Source: STD2-77 sp964503935 (GTDB lineage: Bacteria > Patescibacteriota > Minisyncoccia > JAHIHE01 > JAGLIN01). Taken from it: a stretch of DNA of 18,114 nt. The position numbers and the translations under genes are program-made. This document shows, piece after piece, positions 12,587 to 18,114 of the stretch. Below the pieces are notes generated by a model. It searched no databases, was not told the origin of the DNA, and saw only the letters and a list, made by a program, of their open reading frames with translations. Every line of letters begins with the position of its first letter. The stretch's first letter is position 1. The stretch covers positions 1-18,114 of the forward strand of contig CAZDCJ010000023.1 of the NCBI GenBank assembly GCA_964503935.1, in the 5' to 3' direction.

Positions 12587-13411
12587 TTAATGGATGAAAA
12601 GTTTGCTCGTAAGGATTATCATGGAGGATGCGATGACTGCGAAAAGCACGGCAATGATAAATTTCCTGCGGGTAAGTTTATTGCGGAGATACCCGCGGAT
12701 AATATCCCAATAAGAGAAGAATACCGCGAGGATGATCGCGCCGAAGGTCAGATGATTGATAGGCAGGAATGTAAGTGCCCAGACTAATTCTATCATAACC
12801 AGTGCCAGCAACAAGGAATAGAAATCGAAGGAACGGTTCTTGTAGTAATCGAGATGGAGTCCGAGCTCCTGGCTCTTGAGGAAATTTATCCGGATGAGGT
12901 AGTAGCTGGAGAGATAGATGCCTACGAACATGATGAGGCTCATTTCCCAAGGCGGGGTATTGAATATGGTGTAGGTGCCGTAGATACCGCTGGAGAGGAA
13001 GAAGAGGGCGAAGAGCACCAGGGTCTGGTTGAGATTGAAGCCCGAATCCAGGAAACGGATCTTTTCTTCCGGCGGCCGGTCCTCTTCCGGAGTGAAGAAG
13101 CGGTAGAGGCCGATCATTGCCACAGTGAAGAGGGCGGAGGCGAAGATGATGAAATATCCCTGCACCCTGCCCTCTCCGATAGTAAGAAGGAAAAAGACGC
13201 TGCTGAGGGCCAGCAGGATGCCGAGGATGACCGGAAGAGTCTTGTAGTTGGTAATCCAGAAGGCGCTGGCGGCGCTGACCAGGACCAGCAGGAGGACGGC
13301 GTTCAGGCTGAAGCCGAAGCTTCGGAGAAAAAGGCTGAGGACGGCATAGAAGAGGATGCCCGGCACGACGAATCGGGAAGAGCGCAGTATGTTTGTTTTG
13401 GTTATCCGCAT
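12587..13411 (-). CDS. Polytopic membrane protein of unknown function, 274 aa
   Basis: Hydrophobicity indicates eight or nine transmembrane helices, roughly at 14-30, 36-53, 57-76, 86-103, 129-149, 156-175, 197-215, 220-236 and 250-267. A charged cytoplasmic-type loop lies at 107-122 (TPEEDRPPEEKIRF), and a basic segment (RGYLRNKLTRRKF, about 239-251) precedes the last helix. I see no transporter or enzyme motif that would name it. It is the first gene of a two-gene operon with the HtrA-like pseudoprotease (eight-base gap), which suggests the two act together in the membrane. The ATG is not preceded by a Shine-Dalgarno. A UbiA- or rhomboid-type role was considered but the motifs are missing. 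Confidence 0.8.
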   Translation of the reverse strand: MRITKTNILRSSRFVVPGILFYAVLSLFLRSFGFSLNAVLLLVLVSAASAFWITNYKTLPVILGILLALSSVFFLLTIGEGRVQGYFIIFASALFTVAMIGLYRFFTPEEDRPPEEKIRFLDSGFNLNQTLVLFALFFLSSGIYGTYTIFNTPPWEMSLIMFVGIYLSSYYLIRINFLKSQELGLHLDYYKNRSFDFYSLLLALVMIELVWALTFLPINHLTFGAIILAVFFSYWDIIRGYLRNKLTRRKFIIAVLFAVIASSMIILTSKLFIH

Positions 13412-13441
13412 GATATTCAGTGAATGTTATCTTATCTAGTT

Positions 13442-13447
13442 ATTATA
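13442..13447 (-). promoter_or_regulatory. Candidate -10 box of the membrane protein/pseudoprotease operon
   Basis: A perfect TATAAT is read on the minus strand 30 bases before the ATG of the membrane-protein gene. No good -35 is present at 16 to 18 bases upstream (CCGTTT at 17), so this is only a partial promoter call. Confidence 0.35.
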
Positions 13448-13656
13448 ATAGAGCATTTTGACAGAAACGGGAATAAAAATGACTGATAACCCACAACCGA
13501 CAACTTACAACTTTTTGTCTGTATTGGCAAGGCATATGAGAAAACTGCCAAACTTGGCGGGGGCCGGATGGAGGTAACAGGTTGTCGCACTTGTTGCTTA
13601 AGACTGGAGTGGCACGATATTGATTCTGTTCTTTAAACTTCGCGCAATACCGACAT

Positions 13657-13757
13657 TTTGTCATTCCGAGTGGAACGAGGAACCACTTACCCCTATTTCT
13701 CGTATCGTTCAAGGGATTCCCGCCCCGCAGGCGGCCTGGTGCTTACAGGATGACAAA
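13657..13757. repeat. 101-base dispersed element with TTTGTCAT ends
   Basis: TTTGTCAT (13657-13664) and ATGACAAA (13750-13757) are inverted. The interior starts TCCGAGTGGAACGAGGAA and ends CCTGGTGCTTACAGGATGAC. It matches the ends of the element at 11257-11386. It is non-coding and mobilised, if at all, in trans. Confidence 0.55.
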
Positions 13758-13831
13758 GAAGAGCTTCCAGAAATAAATCAAGTCTTGATATCCAAGAATG
13801 TATTCATCGCTTAATTCTGGATTTCCGCGCT

Positions 13832-13884
13832 CGCCTAGACCCGCCTCGATCCGAGTCGCCAGCCTCGCCTGGCGAGTCTAGGCG
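13832..13884. repeat. Nested palindrome
   Basis: Outer arms CGCCTAGAC (13832-13840) and GTCTAGGCG (13876-13884) are perfect. Inner arms TCGCCAG (13856-13862) and CTGGCGA (13869-13875) are also perfect, around a six-base loop. This is a GC-rich two-level hairpin of the type found dispersed in these genomes. Confidence 0.55.
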
Positions 13885-13995
13885 GGCGCAGGGGGATATT
13901 CGGAATCCCGCTCCATCTCGCTTAGACTTGAGACTTTCCACTTCGCTTAAGTCGGTCAAAAAAATCTTCTTCAAGGAGAGATCACATATCATGTC

Positions 13996-14036
13996 ATTCC
14001 CGCACTTGCTTCGCGAGTATGAATTCCGACGGGAAT
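13996..14036. repeat. REP-like palindromic unit
   Basis: ATTCCCG (13996-14002) and CGGGAAT (14030-14036) enclose ACTTGC-TTC-GCGAGT (one G-U pair). It begins within GTCATTCCCGC, the same opening as the neighbouring repeats. Confidence 0.45.
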
Positions 14037-14088
14037 CCAGGCATCAAGTAATATACTAATAAACAAGCATTGACGTAATATTGCGAGG

Positions 14089-14109
14089 ATCCTGAAACAA
14101 GTTCAGGAT
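14089..14109. repeat. Half-unit hairpin of the ATGACA repeat family
   Basis: ATCCTGAA (14089-14096), ACAAG loop, TTCAGGAT (14102-14109), followed by GACA. The right end matches the GGATGACA end of the 13657-13757 element, suggesting a truncated or solo copy. Confidence 0.45.
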
Positions 14110-14230
14110 GACACAGGCTTGGCGCGGCTAGCAATGAAAAAGAATGATATTCGAGATGGATATAGTTTTATCCTTACCCGAGAGCTACCGCTCCCGGTAA
14201 GCTTATTGACGGGTGGTCTTTGCTTACAAC

Positions 14231-14256
14231 GAAAAACCGGCCTTCGGAGGCCGGTT
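14231..14256 (-). terminator. Intrinsic terminator of clpB
   Basis: On the minus strand, AACCGGCC pairs with GGCCGGTT (14249-14256 with 14235-14242) around a six-base loop, followed by five T. It lies 22 bases after the clpB stop. Confidence 0.8.
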
Positions 14257-14278
14257 GCGTGTCTTTTGATCCTTCTCT

Positions 14279-16903
14279 TTAATCCTTGAAGACAATCTTG
14301 TCTTTGGCCGCATCAATGGAGATCGTCTTGCCGGATGAGATCTTGCCTTCGATGATCCGCATGGCAAGCTCGTCTAGGATCTCGCTCTGGATGAGGCGCT
14401 TGAGGGGGCGGGCGCCGAAATTGGGATCATAGCCCTTCTTGGAAAGGAACGTCTTGGCTTTGTCAGTCACCTTGATGTCTATGTCCTGCTTCTTGAGGCG
14501 CTTCTTTACGTCGTCGAGCTGGAGCTCTACGATGGCCGCGATCTCTTTCTCCGAAAGCGGATGGAAGGTGATGATCTCATCCAGGCGATTGATGAACTCC
14601 GGTTTGAAGTGGCGTTTGAGCTCGGCATATATCCTTTCCTCAAACTTTTCCTCATCCTTCTTCTTCCCCTGCGCGGTCGTATCCACGAATCCCAGGGCGG
14701 AGTGCGCCCGGATGACATCGTTGCCGATATTGCTCGTCATGATGATGATCGCGTTCTTGAAATTGACTACGCGGCCTTTGGAATCCGTGAGCCGGCCGTT
14801 GTCGAGGATCTGGAGGAAGATATTGAATATTTCCGGATGGGCCTTCTCAATCTCGTCGAAGAGGATGACGGAGTATGGACGCTTGCGTACTATCTCAGTG
14901 AGCTGGCCGCCTTCCTCGAAGCCGACGTATCCGGGGGGCGAGCCGATCATGCGGGCGACCGAATGCTTCTCGCCGTATTCGCTCATATCGATCCGGAGCA
15001 TCGCTTTCTCATCGCCGAACATGAATTCCGCGAGCGCTTTGGCCAGCTCAGTCTTGCCCACCCCTGTCGGTCCCATAAAGATGAAGGAACCGATGGGTTT
15101 GTTCTCTTCCGCGATACCGGCACGGCTCCGTCTCACGGCATTCGCGACTGCATGGATCGCCTGCTCCTGGCCGATGACGCGCCTCCGGAGTTCTTTTTCC
15201 ATGGAAGCGAGCTTCTGCGCTTCTTCCCGGATCATCTTCTTGATGGGAATGCCGGTCCAGCGGGATACTACTTTGGCGATATCTTCTTCGTCCACCTCCT
15301 CCTTGAGGATGGGCCGGCTGCCCTGGGTATCTTGCAATTTCTCCTGAGCTATCCGGATCTCTTTTTCCAGTTCGGGGATCCGGCCGTAGCGGATCTCCGC
15401 GACCTTCTCGAGCTCGGCGCGCCGGTCGGCGATCTCCGCTTCCTGCTTGAGTCCGTCGATCTTCTTCTTGGATTGTCGTATCTTGGAAATGATCTCTTTC
15501 TCGTTCTTCCACTGGACTTCCAGGTCGCGGCTCTTTTCGGTAAGATCGGCGATGGTCTTTTCGAGTTCCCCGAGACGCTCCCTGCTCGCCGGATCTTTCT
15601 CTTTTCGCAGGGCGTTCTTCTCAATCTCGAGCCTTTTCAGCTCCCGTTTGCTGATATCGAGTTCCGAAGGCATGCTATCGATCTCCATGCGCAGGGCGCT
15701 GGCGGCTTCGTCGATGAGATCCACCGCCTTATCCGGAAGGAAGCGGTCGGTGACATAGCGGCTGGACAGGTTGGCGGCGGAAACCAGGGCCGAGTCCTTG
15801 ATGCGGACTCCGTGATGTACCTCATATTTTTCCTTGATGCCGCGCAAGATAGAGATGGTGTCATCGATGCTCGGCTCATTGACGAATACCGGCTGGAAGC
15901 GGCGTTCCAGCGCTGCGTCCTTCTCTATGTATTTCTGGTATTCCCTGAGGGTGGTCGCGCCGATGGCGTGGAGCTTGCCGCGCGCGAGGGCGGGCTTGAG
16001 CATATTACTGGCATCCACTCCGCCTTCGGTCGCGCCCGCGCCCACCAGGGTGTGGAGCTCATCGATGAAGAGGATGATATTGCCGTCGGAATTTTCCACT
16101 TCTCGGATGATAGCCTTGAGCCGTTCTTCGAATTCGCCGCGGAATTTCGTGCCCGCGACCAGCATACCGAGGTCGAGTGAGATGATCTGCTTGTTCCTGA
16201 GGCTCTCCGGCACATCCTGGGCGACGATGCGCTGAGCGAGTCCTTCGACGATGGCGGTCTTGCCCGTGCCCGCTTCGCCGATCAGGACCGGATTGTTCTT
16301 GGTGCGGCGCGACAATACCTGCATCACGCGGCGGATTTCCTCGTCGCGGCCGATGACCGGATCGATCTTTTCTTGCCGGGCGAGCCGGGTAAGATTCTGG
16401 GCGTACTTTTCCAGCGCCTGGAATTTACTTTCCGGCTCCTGGTCGGTGACGCGCTGCGAGCCGCGCACATCCACCAGCACCTTCAGTATGTTCTCGTAAG
16501 TCACGCCGAATCTTTCCAGGACTTCCTTTACCGGTCCGGGAGCCGCGCTCATCGAGAGCAATATATGTTCGGTCGAGATGAAATCATCCTTGAGCTTCGC
16601 CGCTTCCTTGTCGGCGCTCTCTAAGACTTGCCCCAGATAGACCGTGAGATACACCGAGTTTGGCTGTCCGGACGCCCCGGTGCGAGGCAGCTGCTTGATG
16701 TCGGCGATGATCTCGGCTTCGAGGAATCCGACCTGGATATCCAGTTTGTTCAGGACCGGCAGGACTACGCCGCCTTCCTGCTTGATGAGAGAAAGGAGGA
16801 GATGCATGACATCAACCTGCTTCTGGCCGAATTCTGCCGCGATATTCCGCGCAACCGCGATTGCTTGCTGGGATTTGGTAGTGAAACGGTTGGGGTTGAT
16901 CAT
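14279..16903 (-). CDS. clpB: ClpB disaggregase chaperone, 874 aa
   Basis: ClpB is the hexameric AAA+ ATPase that threads aggregated proteins apart, normally together with DnaK. The order is standard. An N-terminal Clp repeat domain (1-145) is followed by NBD1 with Walker A GEAGTGKT (209-216) and Walker B ILFIDE (277-282). The coiled-coil middle domain (about 405-530) separates ClpB from ClpA and ClpC. NBD2 carries Walker A GPTGVGKT (611-618), pore loop GYVG (658-661), Walker B VILFDE (679-684) and the C-terminal NFGARPLKR sensor-2 segment. The length matches the family. The NBD1 pore loop has KFRGEF, with Phe where Tyr is usual. The ATG lacks a Shine-Dalgarno. No CIRCE operator was found upstream. 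Confidence 0.98.
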   Translation of the reverse strand: MINPNRFTTKSQQAIAVARNIAAEFGQKQVDVMHLLLSLIKQEGGVVLPVLNKLDIQVGFLEAEIIADIKQLPRTGASGQPNSVYLTVYLGQVLESADKEAAKLKDDFISTEHILLSMSAAPGPVKEVLERFGVTYENILKVLVDVRGSQRVTDQEPESKFQALEKYAQNLTRLARQEKIDPVIGRDEEIRRVMQVLSRRTKNNPVLIGEAGTGKTAIVEGLAQRIVAQDVPESLRNKQIISLDLGMLVAGTKFRGEFEERLKAIIREVENSDGNIILFIDELHTLVGAGATEGGVDASNMLKPALARGKLHAIGATTLREYQKYIEKDAALERRFQPVFVNEPSIDDTISILRGIKEKYEVHHGVRIKDSALVSAANLSSRYVTDRFLPDKAVDLIDEAASALRMEIDSMPSELDISKRELKRLEIEKNALRKEKDPASRERLGELEKTIADLTEKSRDLEVQWKNEKEIISKIRQSKKKIDGLKQEAEIADRRAELEKVAEIRYGRIPELEKEIRIAQEKLQDTQGSRPILKEEVDEEDIAKVVSRWTGIPIKKMIREEAQKLASMEKELRRRVIGQEQAIHAVANAVRRSRAGIAEENKPIGSFIFMGPTGVGKTELAKALAEFMFGDEKAMLRIDMSEYGEKHSVARMIGSPPGYVGFEEGGQLTEIVRKRPYSVILFDEIEKAHPEIFNIFLQILDNGRLTDSKGRVVNFKNAIIIMTSNIGNDVIRAHSALGFVDTTAQGKKKDEEKFEERIYAELKRHFKPEFINRLDEIITFHPLSEKEIAAIVELQLDDVKKRLKKQDIDIKVTDKAKTFLSKKGYDPNFGARPLKRLIQSEILDELAMRIIEGKISSGKTISIDAAKDKIVFKD

Positions 16904-16934
16904 ATATTTGGAAATTACGGATTATGATATCTTA

Positions 16935-16963
16935 ATCTTATAATCCCCGAGGCTCCAAGTCAA
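16935..16963 (-). promoter_or_regulatory. Promoter of clpB
   Basis: On the minus strand: TTGACT (16963-16958), 17-base spacer, TAAGAT (16940-16935). The leader would be about 25 bases. This is a housekeeping-type promoter. No inverted repeat of the CIRCE type (TTAGCACTC-N9-GAGTGCTAA) and no clear alternative heat-shock promoter are visible. Confidence 0.5.
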
Positions 16964-17041
16964 AAAAAATGGTATCGGATGCGGACCTTACTCCTTGGGA
17001 TAGGGACATGTCCGTCCGGCAGGCCTGCTGTGAATAAAATA

Positions 17042-17070
17042 TTTACAAAACGTCCAGAATTTGATACCAT
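17042..17070 (+). promoter_or_regulatory. Extended -10 promoter of the Cys-rich gene
   Basis: TTTACA (17042-17047), 17-base spacer ending in TGA, TACCAT (17065-17070). Six bases after the -10 box begins GTTAAGCTG (17076-17084), which recurs at the same offset behind the promoter at 18072-18100. Confidence 0.55.
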
Positions 17071-17204
17071 ATTATGTTAAGCTGGGTTGTTTCGCAATCG
17101 GATCTGTCTGATCCGTAAGCAGCAGGGCAAGCCATCTTAAAAGAAACATAAATAAGGCATAACTTCGACAAAAAGAAAAATTTTATCAATTTAAGAAGAA
17201 ACTT

Positions 17205-17918
17205 ATGCAAAGAGTAAAAAACGTGTTTCTTTTCCTGTTCCTGTCCGTCTCTCTGGTAGCGACGAACACTCAGGCGCTGGCATACTGCGAAGATTGCGAT
17301 TGCTGCTGTGAGGATTGCGACTGTACCGACTGTGACTGTGAAAGTTGCGAGGATTGCTGTTGTGAAGATTGTGGCTGCGAATGCGGGGATTGTGAAGACT
17401 GCGACGGATGCGACTGCGGTGACTGCGAAGAAGGTTGCGAATGCGGGGATTGTGAAAACTGTGACGACGGTGATTACTACGCCTACCGTCAGGGAGAAGG
17501 CAGAGGCAAAGTGTACATCGAGTACTGGAATTCTTCCGATGACATGGAAGAGTACATCCCGGAGGGCGCGACCATCCGGGTGGAGGGCGGGATCGACGTG
17601 TACATCGTGAAGTACATGGGCGGCAAGATGTTCAAGAGGCTGGTCCTCAATCCGGAAGTGTTCGAGAACTACGAGCACCTGAGCTGGGAAGACGTGATGA
17701 ACGTCAGCCCGGATGTCTTGGACAGCTTTACCACTTCGGATCTCGTGCGCAGCGATGATTCGGGCAAAGTGTACAAGCTTTATCCGTCCGATGATCACGG
17801 TACCAAACGTATGGTCGCTTACCACGGCGATTACTGGTACTGCATCGATTGGGACGCCGTCTACACCATCAACGGTTATGACGAGGATTCCTACACTACG
17901 AGCTCGACCATTTACTAA
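17205..17918 (+). CDS. Secreted Cys/Asp-rich protein with a C-terminal surface module, 237 aa
   Basis: A signal peptide (MQRVKNVFLFLFLSVSLV…) has a cleavage site after ALA (about residue 26). Mature residues 27-90 are a low-complexity region with 25 cysteines, spaced as CxxC, CDC and CCC and separated almost only by Asp, Glu and Gly. From about residue 100 a folded domain follows: GKVYIEYW, EYIPEGATIRVEGGIDVYIVKY, GGKMFKRLVLNPEVFENY, LSWEDVMNVSPDVLDSFTTSDLVR, and a second repeat KVYKLYPSDDHGTKRMVAY…YTINGYDEDSYT. I recall this module from secreted proteins of Parcubacteria. The Cys/acidic segment could bind metal or form dense disulfides; which is unknown. There is no lipobox and only a weak Shine-Dalgarno. 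The gene has its own promoter and a strong terminator. It is convergent with nothing in view and divergent from clpB. Confidence 0.88.
   Translation: MQRVKNVFLFLFLSVSLVATNTQALAYCEDCDCCCEDCDCTDCDCESCEDCCCEDCGCECGDCEDCDGCDCGDCEEGCECGDCENCDDGDYYAYRQGEGRGKVYIEYWNSSDDMEEYIPEGATIRVEGGIDVYIVKYMGGKMFKRLVLNPEVFENYEHLSWEDVMNVSPDVLDSFTTSDLVRSDDSGKVYKLYPSDDHGTKRMVAYHGDYWYCIDWDAVYTINGYDEDSYTTSSTIY
17376..17456 (+). repeat. In-frame 60-base repeat in the Cys-rich region
   Basis: The 21 bases at 17376-17396 are repeated exactly at 17436-17456, 60 bases (20 codons) apart, and both encode CECGDCE followed by D/N-CD. The third-position identity points to a recent duplication or gene conversion rather than selection on protein alone. 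Confidence 0.7.
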
Positions 17919-17965
17919 GGACGCTTTTTCCTTAGGAGAAAAAACAGCATTCGTGCTGTTTTTTT
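17915..17965 (+). terminator. Terminator of the Cys-rich gene
   Basis: AAAACAGCA (17941-17949), TTCG tetraloop, TGCTG (17954-17958), then seven T (17959-17965). A second hairpin, CTAAGG/CCTTAG (17915-17935), overlaps the TAA stop codon just upstream. Confidence 0.85.
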
Positions 17966-18040
17966 GTCTCTAGGATCTTCCATATTTCCTTAAGCCCCAT
18001 GTCCGGACTCGTCGAGAACGGCCGGGGGGGGGCTTGGTAC

Positions 18041-18069
18041 TTGACAAAATACGGGGCCGATTGTATGAC
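18041..18069 (+). promoter_or_regulatory. Upstream partner promoter at the right edge
   Basis: TTGACA (18041-18046), 17-base spacer, TATGAC (18064-18069). The -10 is only four of six, so this may be an accessory or vestigial promoter in front of the stronger one at 18072. A nine-G run (18024-18032) precedes it. Confidence 0.35.
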
Positions 18070-18071
18070 TA

Positions 18072-18100
18072 TTGACAAAAATGAAAAAATATGCTAATAT
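18072..18100 (+). promoter_or_regulatory. Strong extended -10 promoter at the right edge
   Basis: Consensus TTGACA (18072-18077), 17-base spacer ending in TGC, TAATAT (18095-18100). This is the best promoter in the window. It reads rightward into a gene outside the window. GTTAAGCTG (18106-18114) follows at the same offset as in the Cys-rich gene's promoter. Confidence 0.75.
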
Positions 18101-18114
18101 ATCCGGTTAAGCTG

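Larger units (their letters stand above)
13412..14278. other. Repeat-rich intergenic spacer without genes
   Basis: This 867-base spacer has no credible coding frame. A -10 box for the membrane-protein operon lies at its left end (TATAAT on the minus strand at 13447-13442, no clear -35). An AT-rich tract and several palindromes follow: the 101-base TTTGTCAT element (13657-13757), the nested hairpin (13832-13884), and REP-like units at 13996-14036 and 14089-14109. A hairpin CTTACC/GGTAAG (14173-14201) precedes the clpB terminator. Nothing recognisable was seen in 13470-13650. Confidence 0.7.
16904..17204. other. Divergent promoter region between clpB and the Cys-rich gene
   Basis: This 301-base gap holds the clpB promoter (16935-16963), the promoter of the Cys-rich gene (17042-17070) and that gene's leader of about 128 bases. 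The leader includes a CGGATC-TGTCT-GATCCG hairpin (17099-17115). GCTG (17081-17084) could pair with CAGC near 17120 to close a larger fold. No gene is seen in it. Confidence 0.6.

Noticed and set aside
13470..13650. Possible tRNA or other structural RNA gene in the clpB-side spacer
   Set aside because: No acceptor/T-arm pattern, RNase P, SRP or tmRNA signature could be recognised.
13443..13992. Short frames in the spacer between the membrane-protein operon and clpB
   Set aside because: They translate palindromic repeats, have no ribosome binding sites, and show low-complexity composition.
11145..14230. CRISPR array in the repeat-rich spacers
   Set aside because: The repeats are palindromic units of differing types and lengths, with no regular direct repeats or equal spacers and no cas genes nearby.
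14561..16180. 539-codon plus-strand frame inside clpB
   Set aside because: It is a mirror of clpB codon bias. clpB is complete with all motifs, and the antisense frame has no ribosome binding site or recognisable domain.
16904..17040. Possible CIRCE or other heat-shock operator before clpB
   Set aside because: No TTAGCACTC-N9-GAGTGCTAA or similar inverted repeat is present; only a housekeeping-type promoter was found.
17043..17825. Long minus-strand frame (260 codons) opposite the Cys-rich gene
   Set aside because: Its Val/Ala/Thr/Phe-rich repeats are the reverse complement of the Cys/Asp/Glu codons. The plus strand has a signal peptide, a recognised module, a promoter and a terminator.

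Overview
The window looks like a chromosomal segment of a Candidate Phyla Radiation (Patescibacteria) bacterium, most likely in the Parcubacteria group. This rests on the mix of core genes (lepA, clpB, murJ, yraN), on the C-terminal module of the secreted Cys-rich protein (pattern KxYKLYPxDDxGxKRM), which I recall as common in that group, and on the many dispersed palindromic intergenic repeats. The placement comes from memory of these families, not from a search. UGA is used as a stop (for example at the ends of the genes at 1370-1822 and 9423-9947), which argues against the UGA=Gly code of Gracilibacteria/SR1.

Two gene populations alternate. The minus strand carries recognisable or envelope-related genes. 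They are clpB (14279-16903), a polytopic membrane protein plus a degenerate HtrA-like protein (11667-13411), murJ (7173-8780), lepA (4266-6080), and a cluster of a small TM protein, yraN and a membrane-anchored thioredoxin-fold protein (1956-3848). The plus strand carries mostly small orphan genes (516, 1370, 3957, 6359, 6798, 8907, 9423), a PHP-family phosphoesterase (10062) and a secreted Cys-rich protein (17205). Most plus-strand genes stand alone with their own promoter and intrinsic terminator. Six of them have a strong Shine-Dalgarno sequence, which most minus-strand genes lack.

Region by region: 1-1960 holds two paralogues of an unknown family (3-302 and 1370-1822) around an unrelated orphan. 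1956-4196 holds the thioredoxin/yraN cluster, divergent from a small gene, with two promoters that appear to share one palindromic -35 box. 4200-9950 alternates lepA and murJ with small insulated genes. 10062-11666 holds the PHP gene, whose frame runs through a terminator into a repeat-rich spacer. 11667-13411 is the membrane protein/pseudoprotease operon. 13412-14278 is a second repeat-rich spacer. 14279-18114 holds clpB, the Cys-rich secreted protein, and a strong promoter at the right edge. That last promoter shares its architecture and initially transcribed sequence with the promoter of the Cys-rich gene.

The most interesting items are the Cys-rich secreted protein and its twin promoter, the membrane protein/pseudoprotease pair, the shared -35 divergent promoter, the PHP frame without a stop before its terminator, and the insulated orphan genes. 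No rRNA, tRNA, CRISPR array or insertion sequence with a transposase was found.
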